NCBI RefSeq assembly: GCF_040436345.1
Contig: NC_133224.1
Span: 11,090,741-11,154,740, forward strand
Source: Pagrus major
Taxonomy: Eukaryota > Chordata > Actinopteri > Spariformes > Sparidae
Reading direction: 5' to 3'
DNA length: 64,000 bases
The notes under the pieces were generated by a model that had not been told where the DNA came from, did no database searches, and saw only the letters and a program-made list of their open reading frames with translations. Made by a program: the position numbers and the translations under genes. Position 1 is the first letter of the stretch, and each line of letters begins with the position of its first letter. Below are positions 37,801 through 49,791 of this stretch, piece by piece.

Positions 37801-40330
37801 AAAATTTCTTCCCCGAAACTACAAAATGCACCTTTGATGTATACATGCCATACAGCAAAATGTTCACATTGTCGCAGTGAGCCTTCTAGCATGTTAGCAT
37901 GCTGATTTTAGCACATCTGGGCCTAAGTGCAGCAGCTAGCATTGTCCAATTCACGTGACCTTGCAGGAGGTTTACGTGACGTCTGTAATCCTGGAGGTCA
38001 GGGTTAAAGAAAAGAGGGATCCCACAACAACATACGACATTCATGCATGTTTTAAAAAAACATTGCTAAGCTCTTAGATGCCCCTATGGTAGATTAAACA
38101 TGATAAAGTGCCCTCTGGGGTGCCCCTCCAGTGGTCAAAACGTGGCTAAGTGCCCTCACTTTATTATAAACAGGTCTACATTAAGACTTTCTGCACTGCC
38201 ACTGTTCAGTGTGATATTTACCATATATTTTTCTCTTCATTACCATTCTGTTGACTGTTTGAGATACATGCCTAAAACACGGCACTCAGAGTGACTTCCT
38301 CATACATGTCTATTGATACTGTGAGAAAATTAGAAATGCTTGAGAGGATGTTGAACGATGGATTTCAAGAACTTGTAATTTGTTGAGAAAATCAGCCGAC
38401 TGGATGGCAAATTCCTTTATCGTCATTAGTTTATAAGAAGCTCATGTTGCAAAATTGGAAAATAAGGGAGCACCTTCACTTCAAAACTGGAAAACATCAC
38501 TGAAATATTAGTTGGGCACTGACAGAAGGATGTTGGAGGAGGACAGCAAATAAGAAAAACACTTTCACAAGATTTGGCGCTCAGTTGATTAAGTGGGGTG
38601 GGAATTACAACATTGATGAATTTTATCTTATAATGTTTTGACTTGACCTGTTCTGCCGTGTGTGTGTATGTGTGTGTTATACATTTATGTTTGTGTGGTT
38701 AGGGATGCAACATTACCTATGAAGTCACGTGTATGTTACTTTGTGGTACTTGTGGGTGAGTGAATCATGGCATCAGATTTTTTCCAAAGAGTTATATGAA
38801 TTACATACATAAATGTGTTACGGGCTGTAATACATGTAATGTATTACAAGATGTATGAGTTTACTTAGGGTGAATTGTATAAACAAACATGTTGTGCTTC
38901 TGAAGCAAACTGGGGTTACCAGGTTTTGCACATTGTCGTCACATCTCCATCAACAAACCAGGAGACCGGTTAGTGAGGAGGCACCGCTCGCTACAGCTGG
39001 AGAAGCTGTGAGGACAGAGTGGGCGGAAACATAAATGGCTGTTTGTCAAGAAATTACGTTCGTTCCAACTACATTACTGCTTCTAAAACCGCAGTCTGGT
39101 TTTTTTATTTTTAGACATGAAAAGAATAGATGCAGTGTGTAAATGAAACAGATTTACGGTTTGTGGAAGGAAGGCGTGTTATTCACCTTCAACAGAGCTT
39201 TTTGTCCTGCTAAATAGGTCATGGACCTATCTCTGTATTTGGTAAACAGAAATCAAAACTAAATTTAGCTAAAAAACATATTTGAGGACTTGCTGTTTTG
39301 GGAGCAGAAGCCTCAAACCCGCAAAAACAGGTCAGGTGTTTAGCACATACTACATTTTTCTTCCTGGCTGTTGTTTTAATCTAAACGGGACAATCCTGAC
39401 AGTGTTAATCGAAATGTCCTTGTTTTCTTACAGCAACAAGTGTCCCAGATCTACACTGGAACTCTATTTCCCAGTATCCTTCACTCCAGCAGGGGTCAGA
39501 AGAGGGGCCGCTACACTCCTCGACCCCTACTTAATCCTGCACGCAGGGGGAGTGGGCTGTACTCCTCCCTCTCGTCTCTCCAACACAGAGAAGAGGAAGC
39601 AATATGTGGGGGAGAAGAAGATCAGGGCACTGTGTCCCCGTAAGTTAAAGGCTGAGAGGAAATTTGCTTGAGGGCCCAAGCAACAAGTGTTCTGTGTAAT
39701 TACTGTGTGTATTTTGATGCAGACTCAGATTCTCATGCAGGTTAAACAAACTGTATTTCAAAAACAAATGTTTAAAATTATGACGCCCTTCCCCTCCTTC
39801 TTTGCTTCTCTCCAGGTGTGTCAACGTGGGCCGTGATTTCCAGGCAGAGATTCCTCCATGCTTCGCAGGAGGCGAGGGGTCAGGGGTGTTGTCGCCAGAG
39901 GACGAATCCCCTCGGGAACAGTTGCTCTGGAAACCGTGGGAAAAGCTGGAGGAGAGTACCGACTCAGAGGACCAAGGTAAATGTAGACAGTAATAGTTAG
40001 ATAGACCCTGACAACATATCAAGAGTTTTGTGCATTGTCTATTATGCTAACTGCTGCTGTTTTTGTGTGTGTACGTGTGTGTGCACAGTGGGGAAGCTGT
40101 TGTCCATGTGTATTTCCAGCTGTTTGCCAGGAGGGGGCAGTAACACAGAGCTGGCTCTGCACTGTCTGCACTACTGTCAGGGGAACACAATGGTAATACT
40201 GACTGTCTGATACTGATCTTTATGTATTCTTCATTCATTTGTTTACCATGCACTCATTCCATCATTTTCACAATTCCCCCATCCATCATCACTTACTTCC
40301 ATGCATCATTATTCACATATTCTTTCTTTC

Positions 40331-40378
<48 letters not shown>

Positions 40379-43351
40379 TCCTTCCTTCCTTCCTTCCAGT
40401 CAGTTCACCTCAGAACCATTGCATGCCTCATCTCTCTCTTCTCTACCTTCTCCATCCCTCTCTCCTGTGCAGGCCACACTGGAGATGCTGCTGTTCTCAC
40501 AGCCCTCGCCCACCGGAGACTACCACTACTCTGGTAAACCTTTGACCTTTGACCTCACTCTAACTCTTGCCCTTCCTGTGACTAGTAAAGGATCATTCCC
40601 AAACTACCGCCTGACTCGTTGAATTGTTTTTGAGGTGAATTCAAATCAAACAGCGACAGGAACAGGGAGAGAAAATCAACTGAAATGTGTTGCAGTCAAC
40701 AGTTGTGTGAGTCAGCAAAGGAGCAACCCTTCCCACTGTACCCACAATAGTAGCCTTTGTCGTAGCCATAACCTCCTGCAACTTTCATCACATGCCACCC
40801 TCTCTCTCTCTCACTCCTACTCTCCCTCTTTGTCTCTTTAAATCCACCGAGACCGATGTAAAGAGAAGACGTTTTTCTGCAGAGTGTCCGCTAAAGCAGA
40901 CAGTCACAATGGCGTCAGTCTCATTATCTCCTGAGCTGCAGGATTGTACACATTTCACAACAGGGATTGGCTTACTCGACATTGCAGACCTGTTGGTATT
41001 TGTTTTCATCGTTTGTCATGCCCTCTTTTCCCCTCACCCTCCTCTCTGTCTCTGTAGGTAGTGAATCATGGACAGACAGTGAAAAGAGTCTCTTCAATGC
41101 AGCTCTGGAAACTCACGGAAAAGAGTTTTCACACATACAGAAAATGGTATAGCTATGACTAATGCATTGTTATTTATGCTGCATTTTTATGTACTTTGTG
41201 TTCGTATACCCACACACACATGTATAAACTCTGACTAGTTCTGCAGCTATCTATATATTCTGCAGAATTTATTTATCAGAACGTTGCAACAAGATGGAGA
41301 TGGCAAGAAGCCAGAGTAAATGCTCATGTTTCATTAGCTAGCGTGAGCGAAGATCTCTTCCCTTCAGCTCATGAACTCCCTTTACAGTCACTTAAAGGTG
41401 GTAGTTACTGTGCGTCTGGCATCTGTACCCTATAATTTGAGTGACTGTGCTGACAAAGTGCCATTAAACTGCAGATCCACTGGTTACCTTAATGCAATCT
41501 TACACAACTAGGGGATTAACATAGGTGCAACAACAGCCCTTCTAAAGCACACTATTCACAGGGGAAATGACTGCTTGTCGCAACTTGTTGAATTGAAAAT
41601 ATCAGTTTAAAGTGTTCAGGCTCGGGTACATATGTTAGCTTAATATCTGGAATCAAACGAAATGGAAGAAGTTGTTCTGTTAAGTTGATTTTTTAGTGCT
41701 AAGTATTAAAAAAGTGCACGTGTTTGTGTGTGAACCTTCCAGGTGAGGACAAAGACCGTGGGCCAGTGCGTTGAGTTTTTCTACCTGAGCAAGAAACTCC
41801 AGGACAAGCAGAAGAAACAGAAGGAAGAGGAGAACAGAGATGGAGAGATGCAGCAGCAGAAAAATGTAAGAGACACGTGAAAGAAGCAGTCTGGGATGTA
41901 ATGTTATAGTAGACCTGCAATGCTTTTTTGTTTTTTTCGAACTTTTCATTGGTGTTTTGTTCTCATGCATGTAAAATTATTTGCATAATTTATGCCGAGT
42001 GGCTAGTTTGGCACATAAGAATTGATTAAGCACAGCTGCTCTGTTGTTGTTAGCGTTGCTGGCTCAGACATATGTGAGGTAACCAATCAGAGGAGACAGG
42101 GGGGCCTTAAAGAGACACGAGCTAAAACCAAGCATTTCAGACAGAGGGGGATTACAGTGCTGCAGCACGTGTTGTTTTTTGAGCATTAAAGTATTTAAAC
42201 CTATTCTAGTAGTAACCCAAAATAAACTGAGTTTGCATTTCTTTTCCAAAACTACATAATGCCCCTTTAAGTTTGGTTTTTGTGGTTTTATTCTCATCCT
42301 CTTTCTATCCCTCTCTTTTTTCCTGTCATTGTTTTCCTGTGGTGGTTTTTCTATTCCCGTGATACTCTGTGGGCTCCACTGCATCATGCATTCCAATCCC
42401 TGACAGATACGACTCGTAGAGTAGAAACACAGAGAAACAAATATAATAGTACAGTGTGCATGGCGTAGTAAAGGATATGGAGTACGTGTGTAATCATGTG
42501 TAACGAGTTAAATGCATTAAAAGGTTATCCCATGTGGAATGCAGCTCAACGAGTCAATCACAGCATGGTAGCTTACAATTGGCCCTGTTTCCATAGGTAA
42601 CGCCCACCTGTCAACCAGTGAGCAGACAGTTTGGACTGGAGGAGGCGGTTCCTGTGCCCCCATTGGCTAGTTTCTTCCCCTGCAAGCTGTGTGGCAAGTG
42701 AGTAGGACCAGTCTTACTAGAGGAAGCTCCAGGACAAACTCTCAGTGTTTGGTCTCAATGGGAGCCAACAGATGGTTTCAATTTACAAGTCTTCTTTACA
42801 ATCCTGTCTTTTCTCCTCTCTTCCCTCACTCCAGAATGTTCTACAAAATCAAATCCCGAAACGCTCACATGAAGATCCACCGCCAGCCTCAGGAGGACTG
42901 GAGCGACAGGCGGCTGCAGCAGCAGTTCCTCACCCAGCGTCTGACTCTCAGTCGTCCCACCAACCTCATGCCAAACCCAGGCAGTGCTCTGCTGCAGCCC
43001 CAGGCTCCAGCTCGGACCTTTTCCTCCCCTGGCCTCCCTGTAACGCAAAGCAATGCAGACAATGTCCTCAACTCTGTAACCAATAGCAACGGCATCCCTC
43101 CCAGCAATGCAAGTGTCCTAGATCCCAGCACCGTGGTAACATATAGCAACATCGCTGTGTCAAACTCTCATGTAATCACTAATAATAATGGCGGAGACTC
43201 AAATCAAAGAGAGCCCACCACTGTCTTACCTTTCCACCAATCATGGGGCTCATTCGGACACGACTCCGCTACCTTCTACTGCAACACGGAAGGGAAAGAC
43301 GATGTAGGAGCTGGGACAGTGGGAGGAAAAGAGCCGGTCAACTGGCAGTAG
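34884..43351 (+). CDS. ELM2-SANT domain protein with C-terminal C2H2 finger (TRERF1/ZNF541/MIDEAS class)
   Basis: Probable nuclear corepressor subunit that would recruit HDAC1/2 through its ELM2-SANT module. Coding exons: 34884-36243, 37014-37231, 39434-39639, 39816-39976, 40089-40192, 40473-40533, 41058-41146, 41743-41865, 42597-42697, 42835-43351; all phases join, giving 979 aa. Residues 1-454 are low-complexity (His-rich HHHHHRHR near 15, then Ser/Pro/Asn-rich) with no finger seen. RPLLNPARRGSGLY (about 555-570) and CVNVGRDFQAEIP (596 on) open the ELM2 region; LPGGGSNTELALHCLH (about 660) continues it. SANT is about 704-755 (SESWTDSEKSLF, VRTKTVGQCVEFFYLSKK). C2H2 finger: C803, C806, H819, H823 in CKLCGKMFYKIKSRNAHMKIH, split by an intron after the GK. 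The ATG has A at -3 and G at +4. The acceptor at 34,855 implies an upstream non-coding exon. Which paralogue it is remains undecided. Confidence 0.9.
36309..36517. repeat. MITE copy in intron 1 of the ELM2-SANT gene
   Basis: AAAGGTGCACTATGTAGTTTT family: 'tgcactatgtagttttgcag' at the left, 'actacatagtgcacctttaa' at the right, with an internal deletion (209 bp instead of about 350). Confidence 0.8.
37490..37835. repeat. MITE copy in intron 2 of the ELM2-SANT gene
   Basis: AAAGGTGCACTATGTAGTTTT family: 'ttaaaggagcactaagtag' at the left, 'gaaactacaaaatgcaccttt' at the right, with the interior 'aacaagctgttctcagagg'. Near full length. Confidence 0.8.
40318..40399 (+). repeat. (TTTC)n/(TTCC)n microsatellite
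   Basis: Tetranucleotide tract in the intron between the ELM2 exons 40,089-40,192 and 40,473-40,533, ending about 73 bp before the next acceptor. It is likely length-polymorphic. Confidence 0.9.
42203..42270. repeat. MITE remnant in intron 8 of the ELM2-SANT gene
   Basis: Only the right end of the AAAGGTGCACTATGTAGTTTT family is clear ('ccaaaactacataatgcccc' then TTTAA). Confidence 0.6.
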
Positions 43352-43554
43352 TGTTTAACCCTCTCAGAAGCATTACTACTACTGAGGCCTGAGACTCATC
43401 ACACATTTTTTTTACGTCGAAATGAATTTTAATTCAAACTTCAGTGCTTTTTCAAACATATTTTAAGAAAACCTGATAATTTTTTGCATGTTTTTGTTGT
43501 AAAATGTGTAATTAAATGTTTTGCATATTCAAATGTTTATAAATTTGACATTTG

Positions 43555-43560
43555 AATAAA
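43555..43560 (+). terminator. polyadenylation signal of the ELM2-SANT gene
   Basis: AATAAA about 204 bp after the stop codon in an AT-rich 3' UTR. Confidence 0.65.
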
Positions 43561-43599
43561 ATTTGAAACCTTAAATTTGTCTTCCGGTGTCTTTGACTT

Positions 43600-44952
43600 C
43601 AGTAAAACCACAACTTGTTGCATAAGAAATGTTGATTTGCAAGCTTTTGGCCGTGCCCTTTGTGTGACATCATGTGGTGAACTATAACTTCCCCCAATCC
43701 AGAATGTGGTCGTGATGCACCTAAAAGCAGAAGAGAAGAGGAAAAGAGAAGAAGAAGAAGCAATTTGACCCCTGACCTTGGCCTATTCCTCCATTTGTTG
43801 TCCACAAACTCAAACAAATTACAAACTAAACTAACTAGGGGATGCGGTGCAGGTGCAGAGGCAGTGGGGATATTCAGGCTGGGGAGGAGCACAGGAACAC
43901 AGGAGGGAAACAACACTGGGAACACAGGTGAGCAGGAAGTCGTAAGAGCCACAAAAAAGACACAAGGATATAACTACAAAATAAAACAGGAAATCAACAA
44001 ATCAATAATCCCAAACTATGACAAAAGCTGTTTTCACTGGTTTTACATATTTTATGCTAAGCTAAGCTGGCTGTTCAAACTGTAGCTTCATATTAAACAG
44101 ACAGACATGATAGTGGTATCGACCTTCTCATCTAACATTCACAGAATAAGTATATTTTCCAAAATATTGAACCATTTCTTTAACTCTCAGACAGGAAACG
44201 CCAATTTGTCCTCCCTATTCAACCCTTGCTCTTAAAATCTAAAACTCATACCGGTCCTCACAAAGATAGACACATATGAGCCCACACACACACATCCACA
44301 AAGACAGAGACACTCTCAGCTTGCTGAAAGGTTTTGATATAACACCATAATGGGCTAATATTGACCTTGGTGGACCATCTCCTCTCTTGGAGCTGTCTGA
44401 GTACTTGCTCAGGATTGACCTGTTGATGGTTAACTACAGCTATGGTGTGTGTGTTTTGTGTGTGTGTCCTGAAGAGGCATTGTGAATGTGTGTGTGGGCA
44501 GCGTGCACAGTGTCTGTGTCAGAGATTAGGTCTGCAAAATTCAGATTGAGCTAAAATGAAGCGAATAAACACTTGCAAGGATGTAAAAACCAGAATCAGA
44601 GATGTCAAAAGTTCATACATGTTTGTCATTTTTTAGCTAATGCAAACTTCCAGTATCTACAAGTTGAGTTTTATAATGTCTCTTCCCTCTCTTTATGTTA
44701 ACTTACCTTTCTGCAGGTTAGGTCCATTATATACTTACCTCAAAGGTGCATTTCTCAAGGCGGTGAGTATTCTTTGGTCTCATATCTTCATGAGTGTTAC
44801 TGCGACTGTGACACTGATAACAGTGTTTATATGGGATTGTGTATGATATATAATGGGACGTATGTCCTTTACGTATCCTTGTTAAATAAAACCTTTAAGA
44901 AACTAAAGTTCTCAAGTTTATGACTACAGGAATATGTGTGTTTGACCTTTAT
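43600..44952. other. intergenic, no gene seen
   Basis: Non-coding. Short (TG)n near 44,449-44,470. No repeat recognised. Confidence 0.5.
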
Positions 44953-45312
44953 TTAAAGGTGCACTAAGTAGTTTTTGGGAAACCAGAAGGGAAAGATCTT
45001 CATTGGCTGATTATTTTTCCTTAACAAGTGAAATAAACAAACTCTCTTTGTTTTCATGACTGAATAAACAAACTGAACTTAAAGGACAACAAAGTTTCAT
45101 ACTGTTTTACTTTGTTTATATTTGGCGGACCCTGCCAACTTTCTAGCTTCAAATAGTGTTCTGGGGACCTTATTTTCCTCTGAGAACAGCTTGTTTATTC
45201 ACTTTTGGGAAAGAGAAATATTTCTAAGTTTGTATTATTACCTCATTAATGTTGTAAATAATACAATTCTGAGTTTGAATTTCTTCTCCAAAAGTACATG
45301 GTGAACCTTTAA
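44953..45312. repeat. MITE, AAAGGTGCACTATGTAGTTTT family, full copy
   Basis: TTAAAGGTGCACTAAGTAGT at the left and 'gtacatggtgaacctttaa' at the right; 360 bp, same orientation as the 22,461 copy. Confidence 0.85.
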
Positions 45313-45954
45313 TGCATGTACCGAGCATGTATTTGTGGACATCATGTGTTACCTCTGTGTAGTTCCTCATCCTTGAACACTCCCTGACAAAAGTCCACCA
45401 CGTCTAGCACGATTTGTCCGCCTGTTTTTTCAGATTCTTTCCAACACTCCACCTCCCACTTCTGCAAAATATAGAGTGTGAGCCGCTTCAAGATAATAAA
45501 TGTGCTCGAGCACATGTCAGATTTGCTCTCTTTTCTTGCTCATGGAGCCATAACCCTCTATATAAATAGTTTAAGATGGTCAGAGGTTTTAGTTTTTGTA
45601 CTCTAATTGGAAAGTTTTAATTTTGCACTGAGCAAAGAGAAATCAGAGGGGTAGTGACAACCCCGAAGCAGGCCTGAGTGTTGGTTGAGAGCACAAGCAC
45701 GTAGATAAAGGGGGAGAGGGAGACCAGACCAATGGGGTGCGGGAATGGGGGGAACGGGGAGAGAATAAACAGAGAAGTTACTGAGCGCTGGCCATTCACC
45801 TATTCATGGAGAGTAGCTCTTTGCCAGTTGACTGAGTGCTACAACCCATCCCCACTCTCTCTCATTTGCTGTTTTTCTTTTTTTTCCTCAGCCAGTGTGG
45901 TAACAGGAAACAAAAGAAGCTTTTTTAGTCCTGTTGTCACAAGGATATAATGCT
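45313..45954. other. intergenic, no gene seen
   Basis: Non-coding, no repeat recognised. Confidence 0.5.
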
Positions 45955-46256
45955 TAAAGGTGCAGTATATGAGAATTTGAGTTTGAAACATTAAAAAATT
46001 AACTACAACTATCAACAGAATGTGAAGTAATCACAGTTTTCTACATTATGTTGGAGACTGTATTGTGTATTGTGTTGAAGAGATATCTACTGAAGTTAGC
46101 ATGCTAACCTGCTAGCCACAAGCCTGAAAACCTTTTTCCCTCAGTGGTCCAAAGCTCCAGTGCTAGTGCTGCAAACACCAACACTCCCCTGGTAGTCTGG
46201 CTAGCTGCACGGCTAACTGAGCTAACTTGCTAACAGTAGCTACAGTCATGGATGTA
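45955..46256. repeat. MITE (AAGGTGCAATATGTAAG family), left part, split by Tc1
   Basis: Starts TTAAAGGTGCAGTATATGAG, with the interior 'gaagttagcatgctaacctg' and 'cacggctaactgagctaac'. It is interrupted at the TA of 46,255-46,256 by the Tc1 element. Related sequence resumes after 47,855. Confidence 0.65.
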
Positions 46257-47853
46257 CACTGAACAAAAATATAAACGCAACACTTTTGTTTTTGCTCCCA
46301 TTTTTCATGAGCTGAACTCAAAGATCTAAAACATTTTCTATATACACAAAAGACCATTTCTCTCAAATATTATTCACAAATCTGTTTAAATCTGTGTTAG
46401 TGAGCACTTCTCCTTTGCCGAGATAATCCATCCAACCTCACAGGTGTGGCATATCAAGATGCTGATTAGATAGCATGAATATGGTGTGCCTTAGGCTGGC
46501 CACAATAAAAGGCCACTCTGAAATGTTTAGTTTTATCACACAGCACAATGCCACAGATGTTGCAAGTTTTGAATTGTGAAGTGTGCAATTGGCGTGCTGA
46601 CTGCAGGAATGTCCACCAGAGCTGTTGCCCGTGAATTGAATGTTCATTTCTCTATCATAAGCAGTCTCCAAAGGCGTTTCAGACAATTTGGCAGTACATC
46701 CAACAGGGCCTCACAACCGCAGACCACATGTAACCACACCAGCCCAGGACTTCCACATCCAGCATGTTCACCTCCAAGATCGTCTGAGACCAGCCACCCA
46801 GATAGCTGCTGCAACAATCGGTTTGCATAACCAAAGAATATCTGCACAAACTGTCAGAAACCGTCTCAGGGAAGCTCATCTGCATGCTCATTGTCCTCAT
46901 CGGGGTCTCGACCTGACTGCAGTTCGTCGTAGTAACCGACTTGAGTGGGCAAATGCTCACATTCGATGGCGTCTGGCACGTTGGCGAGGTGTTCTCTTCA
47001 CGGATGAATCCCGGTTTTCACTGTTCAGGGCAGATGGCAGACAGCGTGTGTGGCGTCGTGTGGGTGATGTCAACGCTGTGGATCGAGTGGCCCATGGTGG
47101 CGGTGGGGTTATGGTATGGGCAGGCGTATGTTATGGACAACGAACACAGGTGCATTTTATTGATGGCATTTTGAATGCACAGAGATACCGTGACGAGATC
47201 CTGAGGCCCATTGTTGTGCCATTCATCCACGACCATCACCTCATGCTGCAGCATGATAATACACAGCCCCATGTTGCAAGGATCTGTACACAATTCCTGG
47301 AAGCTGAAAACATCCCAGTTCTTGCATGGCCAGCATACTCACCGGACATGAGCATGTTTGGGATGCTCTGGATCGGCGTATACGACAGCGTGTTCCAGTT
47401 CCTGCCAATATCCAGCAACTTCGCACAGCCATCGAAGAGGAGTGGACCAACATCCCACAGGCCACAATCAACAACCTGATCAACTCTATGCGAAGGAGAT
47501 GTGTTGCACTGCGTGAGGCAAATGGTGGTCACACCAGATACTGACTGGTTTTCTGACCCCCCCAATAAAGCAAAACTGCACATTTCAGAGTGGCCTTTTA
47601 TTGTGGCCAGTCTAAGGCACACCTGTGCAATAATCATGCTGTCTAATCAGCATCTTGATATGCCACACCTGTGAGGTGGGATGGATTATCTCGGCAAAGG
47701 AGAAGTGCTCACTAACAGATTTAGACAGATTTGTGAACAATATTTGAGAGGAATGGTCTTTTGTGTATATAAAAAATGTTTTAGATCTTTGAGTTCAGCT
47801 CATGAAAAATGAGAGCAAAAACAAAAGTGTTGCGTTTATATTTTTGTTCAGTG
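46257..47853. mobile_element. Tc1/mariner element with long terminal inverted repeats
   Basis: Complete 1,597-bp element bounded by TA target duplications (46,255-46,256 and 47,854-47,855). Left TIR 46,257-46,525 and right TIR about 47,581-47,853 begin CACTGAACAAAAATATAAAC and match over roughly 270 bp with scattered differences. The termini are those of a widespread vertebrate Tc1-like family. The divergence between TIRs plus transposase breaks say it is no longer active on its own. Confidence 0.93.
46548..47543 (+). pseudogene. Tc1-type (DD34E) transposase, broken
   Basis: Remains of a cut-and-paste transposase. Helix-turn-helix region (AGMSTRAVARELNVHFS, from about 46,606) lies in one frame; the catalytic core (LFTDESRFSLF, then LMLQHDNTQPHVA, with the first and second Asp) lies in another. 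The last part (EHVWDALDRRIRQRVP, with the Glu region) is in a third. Breaks seen: one between the likely ATG at 46,548 and 46,576, one at a G run near 46,706-46,708, and a small frame-changing deletion near 47,350 just before the catalytic Glu region. Cannot give a working enzyme. Confidence 0.9.
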
Positions 47854-47855
47854 TA

Positions 47856-48060
47856 TACAAAGAATAAAGTTAGCAGCAGTTAGCAGGTACAGGAAAGGGC
47901 TTATTTAACATATTTTCTCCTCAGCTACCTGTCGAATTCATACTCTAAAGCAAATGGCATATAACCAAATTAACCGCTAACTGCTGCAAACTGTAGCTGT
48001 CATTAGCTAGTTAGCTCAACTGGCCACGCAGCTAGCAGTTCTATTAGCTGACTCTGCCTG
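47856..48060. repeat. MITE-related sequence right of Tc1
   Basis: 'gctgtcattagctagttagc' and 'agctcaactggccacgcagc' are in reverse orientation to the left part at 45,955, as expected for the second arm of a palindromic element. The terminus is unclear. Confidence 0.5.
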
Positions 48061-49791
48061 AGTACCATCACCTCTTGAGGTAAAAAGTGGTATTTCTAAG
48101 ACTGGACGTCAACATTGTTGTTTCTTCACTTTCCATTAACCATTTTAGTTATCTTTTGAACATATTGCACATTCAAGGTTTTATCACTTGTGAGATACTG
48201 CACATGAGGGCCGACTGCTGTCATTGACACAGTTGGAGGTTGTGCTCTGTTATGTAATAGTTGGCAAGGATACATTATTATGGAAAAACTGCTACTTTGA
48301 AGTTTATTCACTATCCCCTCTGCTGCTGACACTTGAAATCATGTGGTGGGCGAAAGCTTTCCAAGGCTTATACTTGTATTATAGGTTGGTAAAATCTGCA
48401 GTAGCCTTTGTGGAGGCTTTCTTTGCTGGCGTATTTACATTCCAGATAGGGCGCTGATTAACATTTTATCACTGTGTCTCACTTTAGGTTAGCGGCTCGT
48501 TCTAATCAAACATGTGAGGTCCTTTTCATCCAGAATCAGGCAGCAAACTAAATCAGCATGCAGGAAATCAGTGTCACTTGTGTACACTGTGCTACTGACC
48601 CCAAGGTCACTTGGCTGATAAACATTGACCCCCATCAAACACAGTCTGTGACATTTGTGCACCCTTTTACGCACACAAAACGACAACAGAGTCAATATTG
48701 AGACACTGTTATACAGGGAAGGAGCAACATAAAAAATATTTTAGCTCGGTCCAACGTGGCCCAGCTACGTGAGCAGCGGTGATGCAGCACTTTGGCACAC
48801 TTGTGGTTGGCCCACTCGGCGTGTCGAAGATGCTTCTAAAGGAGGTGTGTGAGAAACTATGAAAGTATGATATTAATCAGAACCTTTGAGAGACTTCCTG
48901 AGGAAAGGCAGAGCGGTATGATTAAAGTTCAGTGAGAGAGGGAGTGTAAGGCAACCATTTTAACTAATTAGGAATCCCACAAGATTATTGTGCCTCTGTA
49001 TATTGTTGCTTATTGACTAACTACATGTATCGCCTTTGATCGTCCCATAAATGTCTGCCGCTGCCGTAAAGCTGTTGATTCTGAATGCGTCCCATTAGGA
49101 ATGTCATTGACACAGACTCCGTTATCTGGAAGCGATAAGAGAACACACAAGAGTTGAGAAACAATCACGTATGACTGGACCTGTGCGTGATTATGTCTGT
49201 GTGTGTTACTGAACTTCTGTCCTTGCATCACTGCATGCAAACAAAAAAAATCTAACAAATAAAAAGTGACTTTCAATGAGATATAATAATAATAATGTGC
49301 TTTTTATGCTGTATTTCCCCTTTCAGTTACAGTTGGATCAAGGGTTAGCCATTTACAGAGTGTGTATTGTGTGCTTCTAGAGATAAAAGCATAATAGTCT
49401 ATTGTCCTCTTTACAAAGCAGGACAACAAAGAACCTTTTTAAGAGCTTGAAATCAAATCCTGTCCTTTTCAGCTGTTTCCTGAGTTTTTTTTTTCTTTCT
49501 TTCAGAACACACCACTACATTCACTCCCAGTACTCACTTTTCCTCTCTTCTACTCCCTTTCTATTTATCATGTCTCACTTTAAGCTTCTTGACGAGAAGT
49601 TCACTCGAGATTTTAATCTGGCATAACTGGTTACTATCAAATTCACATAAGTTATTCTGACAATACTGTAGGTTATAAACAAAAGTAGGATGAGAACAAT
49701 CAAGAATACTAGGGAACAAATTAAAGTTTATGATCATACTTGATGTCAAATAAGTACAATAAAATGTCAAGGTAACTCCAACTGGTATGTT
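48061..49791. other. intergenic; possible conserved non-coding block
   Basis: No gene. 49,010-49,150 ('aatgtctgccgctgccgtaa', 'attaggaatgtcattgacac') has the look of conserved non-coding sequence. Not testable here. Confidence 0.35.

Noticed and set aside
46688-47479. 263-codon open frame that looks like a whole transposase
   Set aside because: It lacks the N-terminal DNA-binding part and leaves the correct frame before the catalytic Glu region; it is a segment of a broken gene.
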